24,641 bases of DNA from UBA1557 sp041675185 (GTDB taxonomy: Bacteria; Patescibacteriota; Patescibacteriia; Magasanikbacterales; UBA922), in NCBI GenBank assembly GCA_041675185.1, contig JBAYUH010000016.1, forward strand, positions 1-24,641. The letters run 5' to 3'. Below, piece by piece: positions 7,809 to 15,418 of this stretch. Each line of letters begins with the position of its first letter. The stretch's first letter is position 1. The notes under the pieces were generated by a model that saw only the letters and a list, made by a program, of their open reading frames with translations, searched no databases and had not been told where the DNA came from. The translations under genes were made by a program, and so were the position numbers.

Positions 7809-8112
7809 GCCCTTGATGTTTATAGCTTTTCTACTTGCATATTTGGCTTATTTTAGCTAGAATAGAAAGGTGATTCTGATATACGGATAATTCAGCATTA
7901 CAGATGTTCGTCCGCTTTGTGCGGATGACATTAGGATTGAATTTTTTGTTTATATTTGTAAATATTTATGTTAGCTGAATTATTCCTTTTTTTGGACTAT
8001 TGCCCAATTGTTTAAAAAAATTTTTAAATTTCTTTTTCTTTAATTATAGAGGAAGGTAAAAGAACATTTTTATTTTATCAAATAGAGACATATTTTATTA
8101 GATTTTAAAGCT
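7809..8112. other. Divergent intergenic region with inverted repeats
   Basis: This region separates the minus-strand ribosomal-protein operon from the plus-strand accessory cluster. It holds a 10-bp perfect inverted repeat (ATAATTCAGC at 7887-7896, GCTGAATTAT at 7974-7983) that encloses a small hairpin (TCCGC-TTTGT-GCGGA, 7911-7925). Two very short ORFs, 24 codons at 7904-7978 and 15 codons at 7968-8015, are present without start signals and are not supported as genes. No convincing -35/-10 pair is visible for the gene at 8113; the best -10-like string is around 8045. Confidence 0.5.
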
Positions 8113-9582
8113 ATGTATTATCAAAAATCAAAATTTTTGCATTATTATAATCTTCAGAATGATAAGTATGCTTTTATTCATTCAATAAACCAAGAAATAT
8201 TTTTTGGCAACAAAAAACTTAAACTGTTTTTTGAATCATACAATCAGCCGAGAGAAGAAAAAGATATTAAAATGAGCCTAAACGACGATATTTTTTTTAA
8301 TTATTTTGTAAAAAATGCTTTTTTTGTACCAGACATATCACAAGAAAATATTTATAACTACACACAGATATTAAAGAATAATAATAAAAAAAAAGCATAT
8401 ACCTTGCTAAGAATAATGCTGACTGATTTATGTAATCTAAATTGTAAATATTGTAAGGTGGAGAAAAATATCAAAAAAATGACATCTGATCCTGTAACTT
8501 CTAAGGATTTGGATGATGTTATAAAGAAATTTTTTAAAAAATCTGAAGTTGATACCCCAAAGGTTGTTCATATTACCGGCGGAGAACCATGTTTATTCTG
8601 GAAAAAAATCGAGGAAATCGTTTTGTTAGTACATAAAAATAAAAGGAGGGGAGAAAAGTTTTTTATTGTGATTGGAACCAATTCAATATTATTAGATAGA
8701 ACAAAGATGCAATTCATCAAAGAAAATAATATAAAAGTCATAGTGTCGATAGATGGAATGAAAGAACACCATGACACCTTGCGTGTGGTTAATAAACAAA
8801 TCGGCACCTTTGCTTTTGTTGATAAAAAAATAAGGGAATTGAAAGAAGCTGGATGCGAAGTTGGTCTTTCAATGGTGATTGGAAAACATAACTATCGCCA
8901 CATTGATAAAATCATTGATTTCCTTATAAAGGAATATGACCCTGTAAGTTTGGGTGTTAATTTTATGAAACAGCCAAGTGTAAGCAATCTTGAAAAATTT
9001 TCATATACCATTACTCCCGAGGAATACGTGACTCATATTTATGATGTTTATAAAAAATATAGACATAAAGGACTTTTTTTTGAATTACCTTATAGAAAAA
9101 TAAATCCTTTCGTAAAAAGAATATTTAGACTTTTCGATTGTGGAGCAGCCGCAGGGACAACAATCAATATTGACCCAAAAGGCAATGTCGGTCCATGTAA
9201 ATCTTTTTTGATAATGGAAAAGGTATTTTCAAATAAAATTGGAGGTGAAGAAATGGATAACATACTTCGCAGTTTTAAAGAACGAATTTCTATCAACAAT
9301 ACTATATGCCAGAAATGTCCAGCAATTGCAATCTGTGGAAATGGATGCGCCTACTCTGCATACATTGATAATGGAGATTTGATGAGTATAGATAACAGCG
9401 CTTGTCAGTATTCCAAACTTTTTCACAAAGCTATAGTTGAGGACTTATATTCAATCCTACATGATAAACTTGAAGATGTTGAGTATTATATACCAACCAT
9501 GCAGGATCGTGAAAAATTATTTGGAACGATAAAAGTAGATAGACTAACACTGGCGTCTTCAATAGGACATGAAACTGTATAA
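8113..9582 (+). CDS. Radical SAM enzyme with SPASM domain (maturase-like)
   Basis: 489 residues. The radical SAM cluster motif is C107-x3-C111-x2-C114 (TDLCNLNCKYC), followed by GGEP at 156-159 and VSIDGMKEHHDTLR at 211-224, the SPASM-family version of the SAM/strand motifs. The C-terminal SPASM region has C343 (DCGAAAG), C362 (GNVGPC), C399, C402, C408, C412 and C431, enough for two auxiliary 4Fe-4S clusters. Residues 1-95 form a separate N-terminal domain that could be peptide-binding. Family members activate C-H bonds in peptides or proteins (RiPP thioether or C-C links, sulfatase maturation) or in small molecules; the substrate here is unknown and no obvious precursor gene adjoins. It is the first gene of a three-gene unit: the glycosyltransferase ATG at 9584 follows the stop by one base. 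No Shine-Dalgarno sequence is visible. Confidence 0.9.
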   Translation: MYYQKSKFLHYYNLQNDKYAFIHSINQEIFFGNKKLKLFFESYNQPREEKDIKMSLNDDIFFNYFVKNAFFVPDISQENIYNYTQILKNNNKKKAYTLLRIMLTDLCNLNCKYCKVEKNIKKMTSDPVTSKDLDDVIKKFFKKSEVDTPKVVHITGGEPCLFWKKIEEIVLLVHKNKRRGEKFFIVIGTNSILLDRTKMQFIKENNIKVIVSIDGMKEHHDTLRVVNKQIGTFAFVDKKIRELKEAGCEVGLSMVIGKHNYRHIDKIIDFLIKEYDPVSLGVNFMKQPSVSNLEKFSYTITPEEYVTHIYDVYKKYRHKGLFFELPYRKINPFVKRIFRLFDCGAAAGTTINIDPKGNVGPCKSFLIMEKVFSNKIGGEEMDNILRSFKERISINNTICQKCPAIAICGNGCAYSAYIDNGDLMSIDNSACQYSKLFHKAIVEDLYSILHDKLEDVEYYIPTMQDREKLFGTIKVDRLTLASSIGHETV

Positions 9583-9583
9583 T

Positions 9584-10765
9584 ATGCATATTTGCTTTCT
9601 ATATCCTGGATTCCCCCCAGAAACACATGCGGGTGGTATTGGAACATATATTTTTGAGATTACTCGTCTATTTTCAAACACACCAATTAAAATATCCATA
9701 ATTTCAAGAAGTAATAATTTTTTCGACGAAAAGGTTGAACGGCTAAGCTTGAATACCACATTATACCGACTTGGTGAAGAAGAAAAAGCAAAATACAATG
9801 AAATTTTTTTGTTTAATAATTATGGCTTCAAGAATTACTATCAAAGAGTATTAAAGAAAGTTAAACAAATCAACTCAGAGCATTCAATTGATATCATAGA
9901 ATCGTGCGACTGGGGTGCGGAAGGAGTTTTGCTTCTTGATGATTTTTATGAAAGACTTATAGTAAAATGTCACACTCCATCATTTATTTCAGAGTCCTAC
10001 AATCCAATGAACAAACCTTATTTGTCTGATGAAATAAAAATTGAGGAGAAAAAATTTATTGGAAACGCAAAAACTGTTATCTGCCCAAGCAATAGTCTGA
10101 TTCAAAAAATCAGCGAATTCATTTCCATTAATGGAAATATCATGATTGAATCCTATCCAATCAAAATCACAGAAATTGTTCAAAAAAGAGACTATGCGAT
10201 TAACAAAGAGATCCGACTTTTAACAGTTGGTAGAATAGAACAAAGAAAAGGACACGACATAATCATACAGGCTATGAATCAGTTACAGGATGTTTTGAAT
10301 ATTACTCTTGATGTTTTTGGGGCAGATACACCTACAAAATCAGGTGAATATATAAGCTCATACTTTTTAAAGCAACTAGATAAACGTCTTCAATCAAAAG
10401 TCACTTTTCATAATGAAATACATAGAAACGAGTTGATAAAAAAATATGCTGAATTCGATATTTTTGTTGCTGCTTCTCGTTTTGATAATTTTCCATTTAC
10501 AGTGCTAGAAGCAATGTCTGCTGGACTACCCGTTATTGGAAGTAACAACTCAGGAATTAAAGAACAGATTATTGATCAAAACAACGGTCTATTGTTTGAT
10601 GGTACACCATCTGATTTATGTAAAAAAATAAATACACTTTTTCAAAACAAAATATTGAGAGAGAAAATTGGAAGAAATGGGTTTAAATATATGAAAAACA
10701 ACTTTTCATTAAAGTCAATAAAAACTTCCATATTAAGTAATTATAATTCATTCTTAGCTCAATAA
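9584..10765 (+). CDS. GT4-family glycosyltransferase
   Basis: 393 residues from the ATG at 9584. An in-frame ATG at 9569 would add five residues and overlap the previous gene. I prefer 9584 because MHICFLYPGFPP is the normal GT-B beginning and because the junction TAATATG repeats exactly at the next gene. The GT-B fold is shown by the N-terminal GGIGTY loop (near 17-22), the nucleotide-sugar half starting LLTVGRIEQRKGHD (near 212-225), and the donor-site motif FDNFPFTVLEAMSAGLPVI (near 300-318). The usual E-x7-E pair is D301-x7-E309. It would transfer a sugar from a nucleotide donor to an unknown acceptor; there is no membrane helix. Leu codons (about 5 TTG of 19 in the first 740 bases) differ from the DUF4012 gene (10 of 17 in 2281-2760). 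Confidence 0.9.
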   Translation: MHICFLYPGFPPETHAGGIGTYIFEITRLFSNTPIKISIISRSNNFFDEKVERLSLNTTLYRLGEEEKAKYNEIFLFNNYGFKNYYQRVLKKVKQINSEHSIDIIESCDWGAEGVLLLDDFYERLIVKCHTPSFISESYNPMNKPYLSDEIKIEEKKFIGNAKTVICPSNSLIQKISEFISINGNIMIESYPIKITEIVQKRDYAINKEIRLLTVGRIEQRKGHDIIIQAMNQLQDVLNITLDVFGADTPTKSGEYISSYFLKQLDKRLQSKVTFHNEIHRNELIKKYAEFDIFVAASRFDNFPFTVLEAMSAGLPVIGSNNSGIKEQIIDQNNGLLFDGTPSDLCKKINTLFQNKILREKIGRNGFKYMKNNFSLKSIKTSILSNYNSFLAQ

Positions 10766-10766
10766 T

Positions 10767-13217
10767 ATGAATATCTGCAAACATTTATCCAGCAAAAAAC
10801 TCGTCGACGTATTGAAGTATAAGTCTGATCTATTATTATTGCTCAGAAATTATTTTCACAAAAATAATTTCTACGAAATAAATACTCCCTTACTCTCTTT
10901 TTCAACAAAAGAATATGGGGACGGGAGTTTTGTTGTATGCTCAAAGCTGAATCCAGGAAAATTTTATTCTTTACCGCACTCTCCACAACTATATAAACAA
11001 TATATTATTGCCACAATGGGAGAGTCAATAAAAAAATATTATCAGATTGCTCACAATTTTAGACCAGAGATTGGAGACGCTTATCATTCTCAAGAATTCC
11101 AACAGATAGATTTTGAAATTCACGATCCTGATATAAAAGATATTATTGAGGTAATAAAAAGTGTAGTTAATTTAGCGTTTTCAACTAAAGATATCACACC
11201 AACTTTTATAAACATGCGTTATGATGATGCAATTAAAAAATATGGTAGCAACTCCCCTGATTTAAGATTTTTGCATGCAAAATTTAAATATAATAATGAC
11301 TCGGTTTTTTTCGAGCTGAACAAAAAATCAATTTTAGATATAGATGGTCTTATTAATGTATTAAAAGATTTTCCTGAGATAAAAAGCCAAACAGAGAACA
11401 CAATATATAATTTTATAACATCAAAAGAATACAGAAATAAGTTGGGCTTATTTAGAAATGAATTAATTAAAGAAAAAATATTAATAAATGATAATGAATG
11501 GTCATTTATTTTTCTCACAGAACTACCCCTGTTTGTTAAATCAAATGGAAGAATAACAACATTTCACCATCCACAATCAAAACCATCAAAAGACACCATC
11601 ATAGAATATGATAAATTATCAGAAGAAGAATTACTTTCTCTAAAGACAGAATCGTGTGATTTAATTATCAATGGTCTTGAACTGGCAGGTGGAAATGTAC
11701 GCATACATGATTATGATATACAAAAATCAATTTTGACCCTTGTTGGATATTCTCAAAAAGAATTGGATACAACACACGAACCAATTCTATCGTTATTAAA
11801 AGAATTCCCAGATTACAGAAGTGGTGGGGCTGCTATCGGATTGGAAAGGATTATTATGTTACTTACGGGCAGTAATTCTCTTTCGGAAATTACAGCTTTT
11901 CCCATGAAATCTTCTGGAGAAGAATATTTTGGAGGGCCATTTAAATTAACAGAAGATGAGTTTATGAATTTTGGTATACAAAATGTTTCAGATATTATTC
12001 TCGAATCAAGAAAATCAGCTATCCAAATCGTAACGGACAATAATAATTATATCCACGATGAAATTCACATACTAAATGTGGAAAAAAATATACTTAAACT
12101 TGCAGAAGAAGAATCGTTTTCATCTAACGAATTATTATCACTTCTTTTAAGCGCACATTGGCATGACGTTGGCAAAAATGATCATCTTGCTATTGAAAAA
12201 ATACCTCATGAAAAAGCATCTATTGATCTTTTCAAAAAATGGGCCAAAGAAAATGATTTACCTAAAGATATAATCAAAATTACTTGCACTATAATTGATT
12301 CACATAGAAATAGGTCTGCAAAAAAAGAGATAGAGGATTCTTTGTCTGGCATTTTATGGGACGCTGACAAGTTAGACATTATCAATAAGGAACGATGTAT
12401 TGGTATTATCAATTATTACGAACAACAAAGAATTTTTGATACTGAATTTAATTATTTAGATACTATTATTTTTTGGAAAAGTATTGATGAGAATTTCAAA
12501 AAAAAATTTCACACAAAAAAAGCAGTAGAGATTTTTAATATAAATTATTCTGCCTTTAAAATATTCGTACAAAATAAATATGAAAAGCATATTCTAAAAA
12601 GTAAAAAAATTATTGGAATTGGTGGAAGTGAACCTATATCCGATGTTCATAAAAAAATGGAAAAACTAATATTAGCGTCAGTAAAAAACAAAAATTTTTG
12701 TTACATCCCAATAGCTGTTTTCAATAATCAAAAGATCTTGAAGAAAACAAATAAGTATGTAAAAAAAGTTAAAGAATATTACAAAAGTCTGGATAAAGAA
12801 ATTGCTTTCGTTTCTGTAACGCCAGACGACAATATTAATGATGTCGTCAAGAAAATCAATAATTCAAACATTATATATATATCTGGTGGAGATACTGAAT
12901 TTCTTATAAGCAAACTAAAGGATAAAAAAATTATTAAAGCTTTGAAGAAAGCTTATGAGACGGGAAAATATATATTGGGGAATAGTGCTGGTATACTATC
13001 ACTTCTTAGTGATACGTTTTCAATTGATACTCAAAATATTGAGCACAAATACACAGGGATTGGATTATTAAATGATGTTATCATAATAGTTCATTATGAT
13101 AACTCAAAAAAAACTATCGTTGAAAGAATTAGGATAAAATTTCCTGAAAAAAAAATAATTACACTAACAGAGTCAGCGGCAGTTTTATTCTTAGATGAAA
13201 AACAAATATTTTATTAA
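10767..13217 (+). CDS. AspRS-like catalytic domain fused to HD hydrolase and S51 peptidase
   Basis: 816 residues in three parts. Residues 1-385 are a class II aminoacyl-tRNA synthetase core of the bacterial AspRS type: motif 1 region at 20-45; GKFYSLPHSPQLYKQ (64-78, amino-acid site); motif 2 FRPE with R99, running to EFQQIDFE (110-117); SPDLRF; GLELAGGNVRIHD (303-315, R312); motif 3 GGAAIGLERI (353-362, R361). The N-terminal OB anticodon domain is absent and the GAD insert is cut to ~80 residues. Residues ~424-600 are an HD domain resembling the YedJ/YpgQ group (H434, H466-D467, DADKLD at 532-537). Residues ~612-816 match peptidase S51 (GGDT 707-710, GNSAG with Ser740, HYDN with H776), the family of aspartyl dipeptidase PepE and cyanophycinase. 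It could activate aspartate and cleave Asp peptide bonds, but the substrate is unknown. The gene starts one base after the glycosyltransferase stop. Confidence 0.85.
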   Translation: MNICKHLSSKKLVDVLKYKSDLLLLLRNYFHKNNFYEINTPLLSFSTKEYGDGSFVVCSKLNPGKFYSLPHSPQLYKQYIIATMGESIKKYYQIAHNFRPEIGDAYHSQEFQQIDFEIHDPDIKDIIEVIKSVVNLAFSTKDITPTFINMRYDDAIKKYGSNSPDLRFLHAKFKYNNDSVFFELNKKSILDIDGLINVLKDFPEIKSQTENTIYNFITSKEYRNKLGLFRNELIKEKILINDNEWSFIFLTELPLFVKSNGRITTFHHPQSKPSKDTIIEYDKLSEEELLSLKTESCDLIINGLELAGGNVRIHDYDIQKSILTLVGYSQKELDTTHEPILSLLKEFPDYRSGGAAIGLERIIMLLTGSNSLSEITAFPMKSSGEEYFGGPFKLTEDEFMNFGIQNVSDIILESRKSAIQIVTDNNNYIHDEIHILNVEKNILKLAEEESFSSNELLSLLLSAHWHDVGKNDHLAIEKIPHEKASIDLFKKWAKENDLPKDIIKITCTIIDSHRNRSAKKEIEDSLSGILWDADKLDIINKERCIGIINYYEQQRIFDTEFNYLDTIIFWKSIDENFKKKFHTKKAVEIFNINYSAFKIFVQNKYEKHILKSKKIIGIGGSEPISDVHKKMEKLILASVKNKNFCYIPIAVFNNQKILKKTNKYVKKVKEYYKSLDKEIAFVSVTPDDNINDVVKKINNSNIIYISGGDTEFLISKLKDKKIIKALKKAYETGKYILGNSAGILSLLSDTFSIDTQNIEHKYTGIGLLNDVIIIVHYDNSKKTIVERIRIKFPEKKIITLTESAAVLFLDEKQIFY

Positions 13218-13271
13218 AGTAAAAAATAAAAGGAATACATCAGATACACACGAACGTTATCCTTACCATAT

Positions 13272-13886
13272 ATGAATATTATATCTCAAAATAATTTAAA
13301 CGTTGAACAAATAGTAAAAGAACTAAAAAATGGTGCAACGATTGTTTATCCGACAGAAACTTGTTATGGATTAGGTTGTGATGCTTACAATATTGAAGCT
13401 TTGAACAAAATTTTTCAGATTAAAAATAGACAAAAAAATAAATCTGTTTTGGTAGTAGTTCCTGATTTGGCAATGATATTACCAGATATAGAGTGGAATC
13501 CTACTTTGCAAAAATTAGCTGATAAATATTGGCCAGGCCCTCTTACTTTGGTGGTAAAAATTAAAAATAATTGTCATTTGCCTGCAGGTGTAATAAATGA
13601 AGATGGTACTATTGCTTTTCGAGTAACAGATCATTATTTGGCAACGGAAATATCCAGACAGCTAAATAGTCCATTGGTTTCTACTTCAGCTAATATTTCA
13701 GAGATGGATAGTCCTTATGATGTGGAATCTATTTTGAAAATGTTTGAGAATTCAAAAGTAAAACCAGATTTGGTTATTGACGCTGGGACTTTGCCATATC
13801 AGATTCCCTCGACTATTGTACGTTTTTTTGAAGGTAAATTGGAAGTGTTGAGACAGGGAAAAGTGGTGGTGGATTCTTTTGTTTAA
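13272..13886 (+). CDS. tsaC: L-threonylcarbamoyladenylate synthase
   Basis: 204 residues, the single-domain (TsaC/YrdC) length. The enzyme makes threonylcarbamoyl-AMP from threonine, bicarbonate and ATP, the first step of t6A37 modification of ANN-reading tRNAs. Motifs: YPTETCYGLGCDA (26-38), the KNR version of the KxR motif at 51-53, WPGPLTLV (87-94), and STSAN (137-141). It is separated by 54 bases from the accessory fusion gene and is followed by the four-helix-bundle gene and rsmA, so a housekeeping run resumes here. No Shine-Dalgarno sequence stands before the ATG. The symbol sua5 would also be acceptable. Confidence 0.95.
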   Translation: MNIISQNNLNVEQIVKELKNGATIVYPTETCYGLGCDAYNIEALNKIFQIKNRQKNKSVLVVVPDLAMILPDIEWNPTLQKLADKYWPGPLTLVVKIKNNCHLPAGVINEDGTIAFRVTDHYLATEISRQLNSPLVSTSANISEMDSPYDVESILKMFENSKVKPDLVIDAGTLPYQIPSTIVRFFEGKLEVLRQGKVVVDSFV

Positions 13887-13894
13887 ATAAATAA

Positions 13895-13914
13895 ATTGAG
13901 ATACAATTGAGATA
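13895..13914. repeat. Left pair of inverted repeats bracketing the four-helix-bundle gene
   Basis: ATTGAGATA occurs twice (13895-13903 and 13906-13914). Its reverse complement TATCTCAAT occurs twice on the other side of the gene (14338-14346 and 14348-14356). The two sides could pair as a long-range stem around the gene. Confidence 0.75.
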
Positions 13915-13916
13915 AT

Positions 13917-13922
13917 TATAAT
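13917..13922 (+). promoter_or_regulatory. Possible -10 box for the four-helix-bundle gene
   Basis: Consensus TATAAT lies 22 bases before the ATG at 13945. TTGAGA at 13896-13901, inside the left repeat, is a possible -35 box at a short 15-base spacing. In such AT-rich sequence a chance match is possible. Confidence 0.35.
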
Positions 13923-13944
13923 ATTTTTTTAACATTATTAAACT

Positions 13945-14328
13945 ATGGGAGGGAGCAAGGATTATAAAAAATTTTATCAAACAGACATTTGGAAAAGTGC
14001 TTTTGAACTTTTGAAAACTGTTTATAATTTGACCAAAAAATATCCAGATGAGGAAAAATATTCGTTGTTTAGTCAAACTAGAAGATCTTCAAATTCTGTT
14101 TTAGCTAATATTGCTGAAGGACATGGTAGGTTCTTTTTTAAAGATAAAATTCGTGTAATGTACATTGTAAGAGGTGAGTTGGAAGAAACACAGAGTCATT
14201 TATGGGTAGCTTATTCACAAAAATATATTAAAAAAGAAGAATGGTTAAAAATAGAAAAAGATTATGAAACTTTAAAAGTAAAAATTAATAATCAAATAAA
14301 TAATTGGCACACACAAAATAAAAAATAA
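13945..14328 (+). CDS. Four-helix-bundle protein (23S rRNA IVS / S23 type)
   Basis: 127 residues, all-helical. The family signature is clear: an N-terminal helix YQTDIWKSAFELLKTVYNLT (11-30), then SQTRRSSNSVLANIAEGHGR (43-62), and RGELEETQSHLWVA (near 76-89). These proteins were first seen encoded within intervening sequences of 23S rRNA in spirochaetes and others, but they are very common as free genes in Patescibacteria and Bacteroidetes. Their function is unknown; the bundle has a basic face suited to nucleic-acid binding. Here the gene stands between tsaC and rsmA and is bracketed by doubled inverted repeats, which suggests it entered as a unit. It starts at ATG 13945 with no Shine-Dalgarno sequence. 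Confidence 0.9.
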   Translation: MGGSKDYKKFYQTDIWKSAFELLKTVYNLTKKYPDEEKYSLFSQTRRSSNSVLANIAEGHGRFFFKDKIRVMYIVRGELEETQSHLWVAYSQKYIKKEEWLKIEKDYETLKVKINNQINNWHTQNKK

Positions 14329-14337
14329 AATATCTAC

Positions 14338-14363
14338 TATCTCAATATATCTCAATATATCTC
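14338..14363. repeat. Right inverted repeats and 10-bp tandem repeat
   Basis: CTCAATATAT is repeated 2.3 times (14341-14363). Within it TATCTCAAT (14338-14346, 14348-14356) is the reverse complement of the ATTGAGATA pair at 13895-13914. The repeat lies between the four-helix-bundle stop and the rsmA start. Confidence 0.7.
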
Positions 14364-14375
14364 TATTTATATATT

Positions 14376-15203
14376 ATGCATCCAGAATTATACAAACCAT
14401 CTCATCTAATAAGTCTTTGTAAAAAATACAATCTTTCTCCTAGTAAAAAATATGGACAGAATTATTTGGTTACCAAAATTTATATAGACAAAATTTTAGA
14501 AGCAGGGGAGATTGGAAAAAATGATATGGTGGTAGAAGTTGGTCCTGGTTTTGGGGTGTTGACTTTTGCTTTGACAGAAAATGCAGGTCAAGTCGTTTCT
14601 TTTGAAATAGAGCAAAGATTGAAGGATTATTGGGAGGAAAACAAAACTGAAAATCTGGAAATGATTTGGGGTAATTTTTTGTACAAATGGGATGAATTTT
14701 CAGAGCAGATAAAAACACCTTACAAATTTGTTGCGAATTTGCCTTATCAAATTACTTCCAATGTTTTACGAGTAGTTTTGGATTGTCCAAACAAGCCAGA
14801 AAAAATCGTAGTTATGGTCCAAAAAGAAGTTGCTCAAAGAATAGTAGCTAAGGCTGGTGAGATGAGTGTTTTGGCTGTAGCTATCCAGTATTATGGTCAA
14901 CCAAAATTAGTTCAAAAAGTAACCAAAGGCAATTTCTGGCCTTCACCAAAAGTAGATTCAGCAATATTACTTATTGATAATATCAAATCTCCTGAAAATA
15001 ATTTTTCTGACAAAGCTTTTTTTGAAGTTGTAAAAGCTGGTTTTGCTCAAAAAAGAAAACAACTTTGGCGTAATTTGTCACAAGGTTTGAATTTGGATGG
15101 AGAAAAAATAAAAAACATTTTAATTGAGATTTGTGGTAATGAAAAAATTAGAGCCGAAGAATTGGGAGTGGAGGAGTGGATAAAAATAGTCAAAAGTTTG
15201 TAA
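14376..15203 (+). CDS. rsmA: 16S rRNA dimethyladenosine transferase (KsgA)
   Basis: 275 residues, normal family length. It dimethylates the two adjacent adenosines in the 3'-terminal helix of 16S rRNA (A1518/A1519 in E. coli) late in small-subunit assembly. The start region KKYGQNYL (24-31) matches the usual KxxGQNFL. SAM-binding motif I is VVEVGPGFGVLT (52-63), and the catalytic motif is NLPYQITS (121-128). AQKRKQLWRNL near the C terminus is the conserved substrate-contact region. The usual Asp in the GDxL strand is Asn (WGNFL, near 98-102). It is downstream of tsaC and the four-helix-bundle gene on the same strand. Confidence 0.95.
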   Translation: MHPELYKPSHLISLCKKYNLSPSKKYGQNYLVTKIYIDKILEAGEIGKNDMVVEVGPGFGVLTFALTENAGQVVSFEIEQRLKDYWEENKTENLEMIWGNFLYKWDEFSEQIKTPYKFVANLPYQITSNVLRVVLDCPNKPEKIVVMVQKEVAQRIVAKAGEMSVLAVAIQYYGQPKLVQKVTKGNFWPSPKVDSAILLIDNIKSPENNFSDKAFFEVVKAGFAQKRKQLWRNLSQGLNLDGEKIKNILIEICGNEKIRAEELGVEEWIKIVKSL

Positions 15204-15362
15204 AGTTATTTTGGTTGTGTGGATTGAGAAAAGTAAATAGATAATAGTAAACAGTAAATAGACAACAGTAAATAGACTTTTAAAGAATATATTTTATAAA
15301 TCAAAAGATTGATTAGGTGATAAGGTGTTTGGGTGATAATGCAACGTGTGGACTCTTTTTTG
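15204..15362. repeat. Intergenic region with short tandem AGTAAATAG repeats
   Basis: The spacer after rsmA holds AGTAAATAG at 15232-15240, 15253-15261 and 15267-15275, with a shortened AGTAAAC at 15246-15252, an irregular tandem array of about 45 bases. No gene or clear terminator hairpin is seen between the rsmA stop and the next promoter at 15363. Confidence 0.5.
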
Positions 15363-15391
15363 TTGTAGCTTTTATCTTTTTTTGGTATAAT
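15363..15391 (+). promoter_or_regulatory. Promoter of the surface-protein operon
   Basis: TTGTAG (15363-15368), 17 bases, then TATAAT (15386-15391) with an extended TGG immediately before it. Transcription would begin near 15398, which supports the downstream start codon at 15419 rather than an upstream in-frame ATG at 15317. Confidence 0.75.
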
Positions 15392-15418
15392 AGATTCAGC
15401 TTTTATTTTTTGTTTTAC

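Noticed and set aside
7904..8015. Two short ORFs (24 and 15 codons) upstream of the SPASM enzyme as possible precursor peptides
   Set aside because: No ribosome-binding signal or leader/core pattern, they overlap each other, and they lie inside an inverted repeat; hydrophobic short ORFs are expected by chance in AT-rich DNA.
10767..11921. Annotating the first domain as an ordinary aspartyl-tRNA synthetase
   Set aside because: The anticodon-binding domain is missing, the GAD insert is reduced and two hydrolase domains are fused, so a normal translational role is unlikely.
15317..15418. Upstream in-frame ATG that would extend the calcium-loop protein by 34 residues
   Set aside because: The extension overlaps the promoter at 15363-15391, gives a poor hydrophobic sequence, and would put two membrane helices in a row; the ATG at 15419 fits better.
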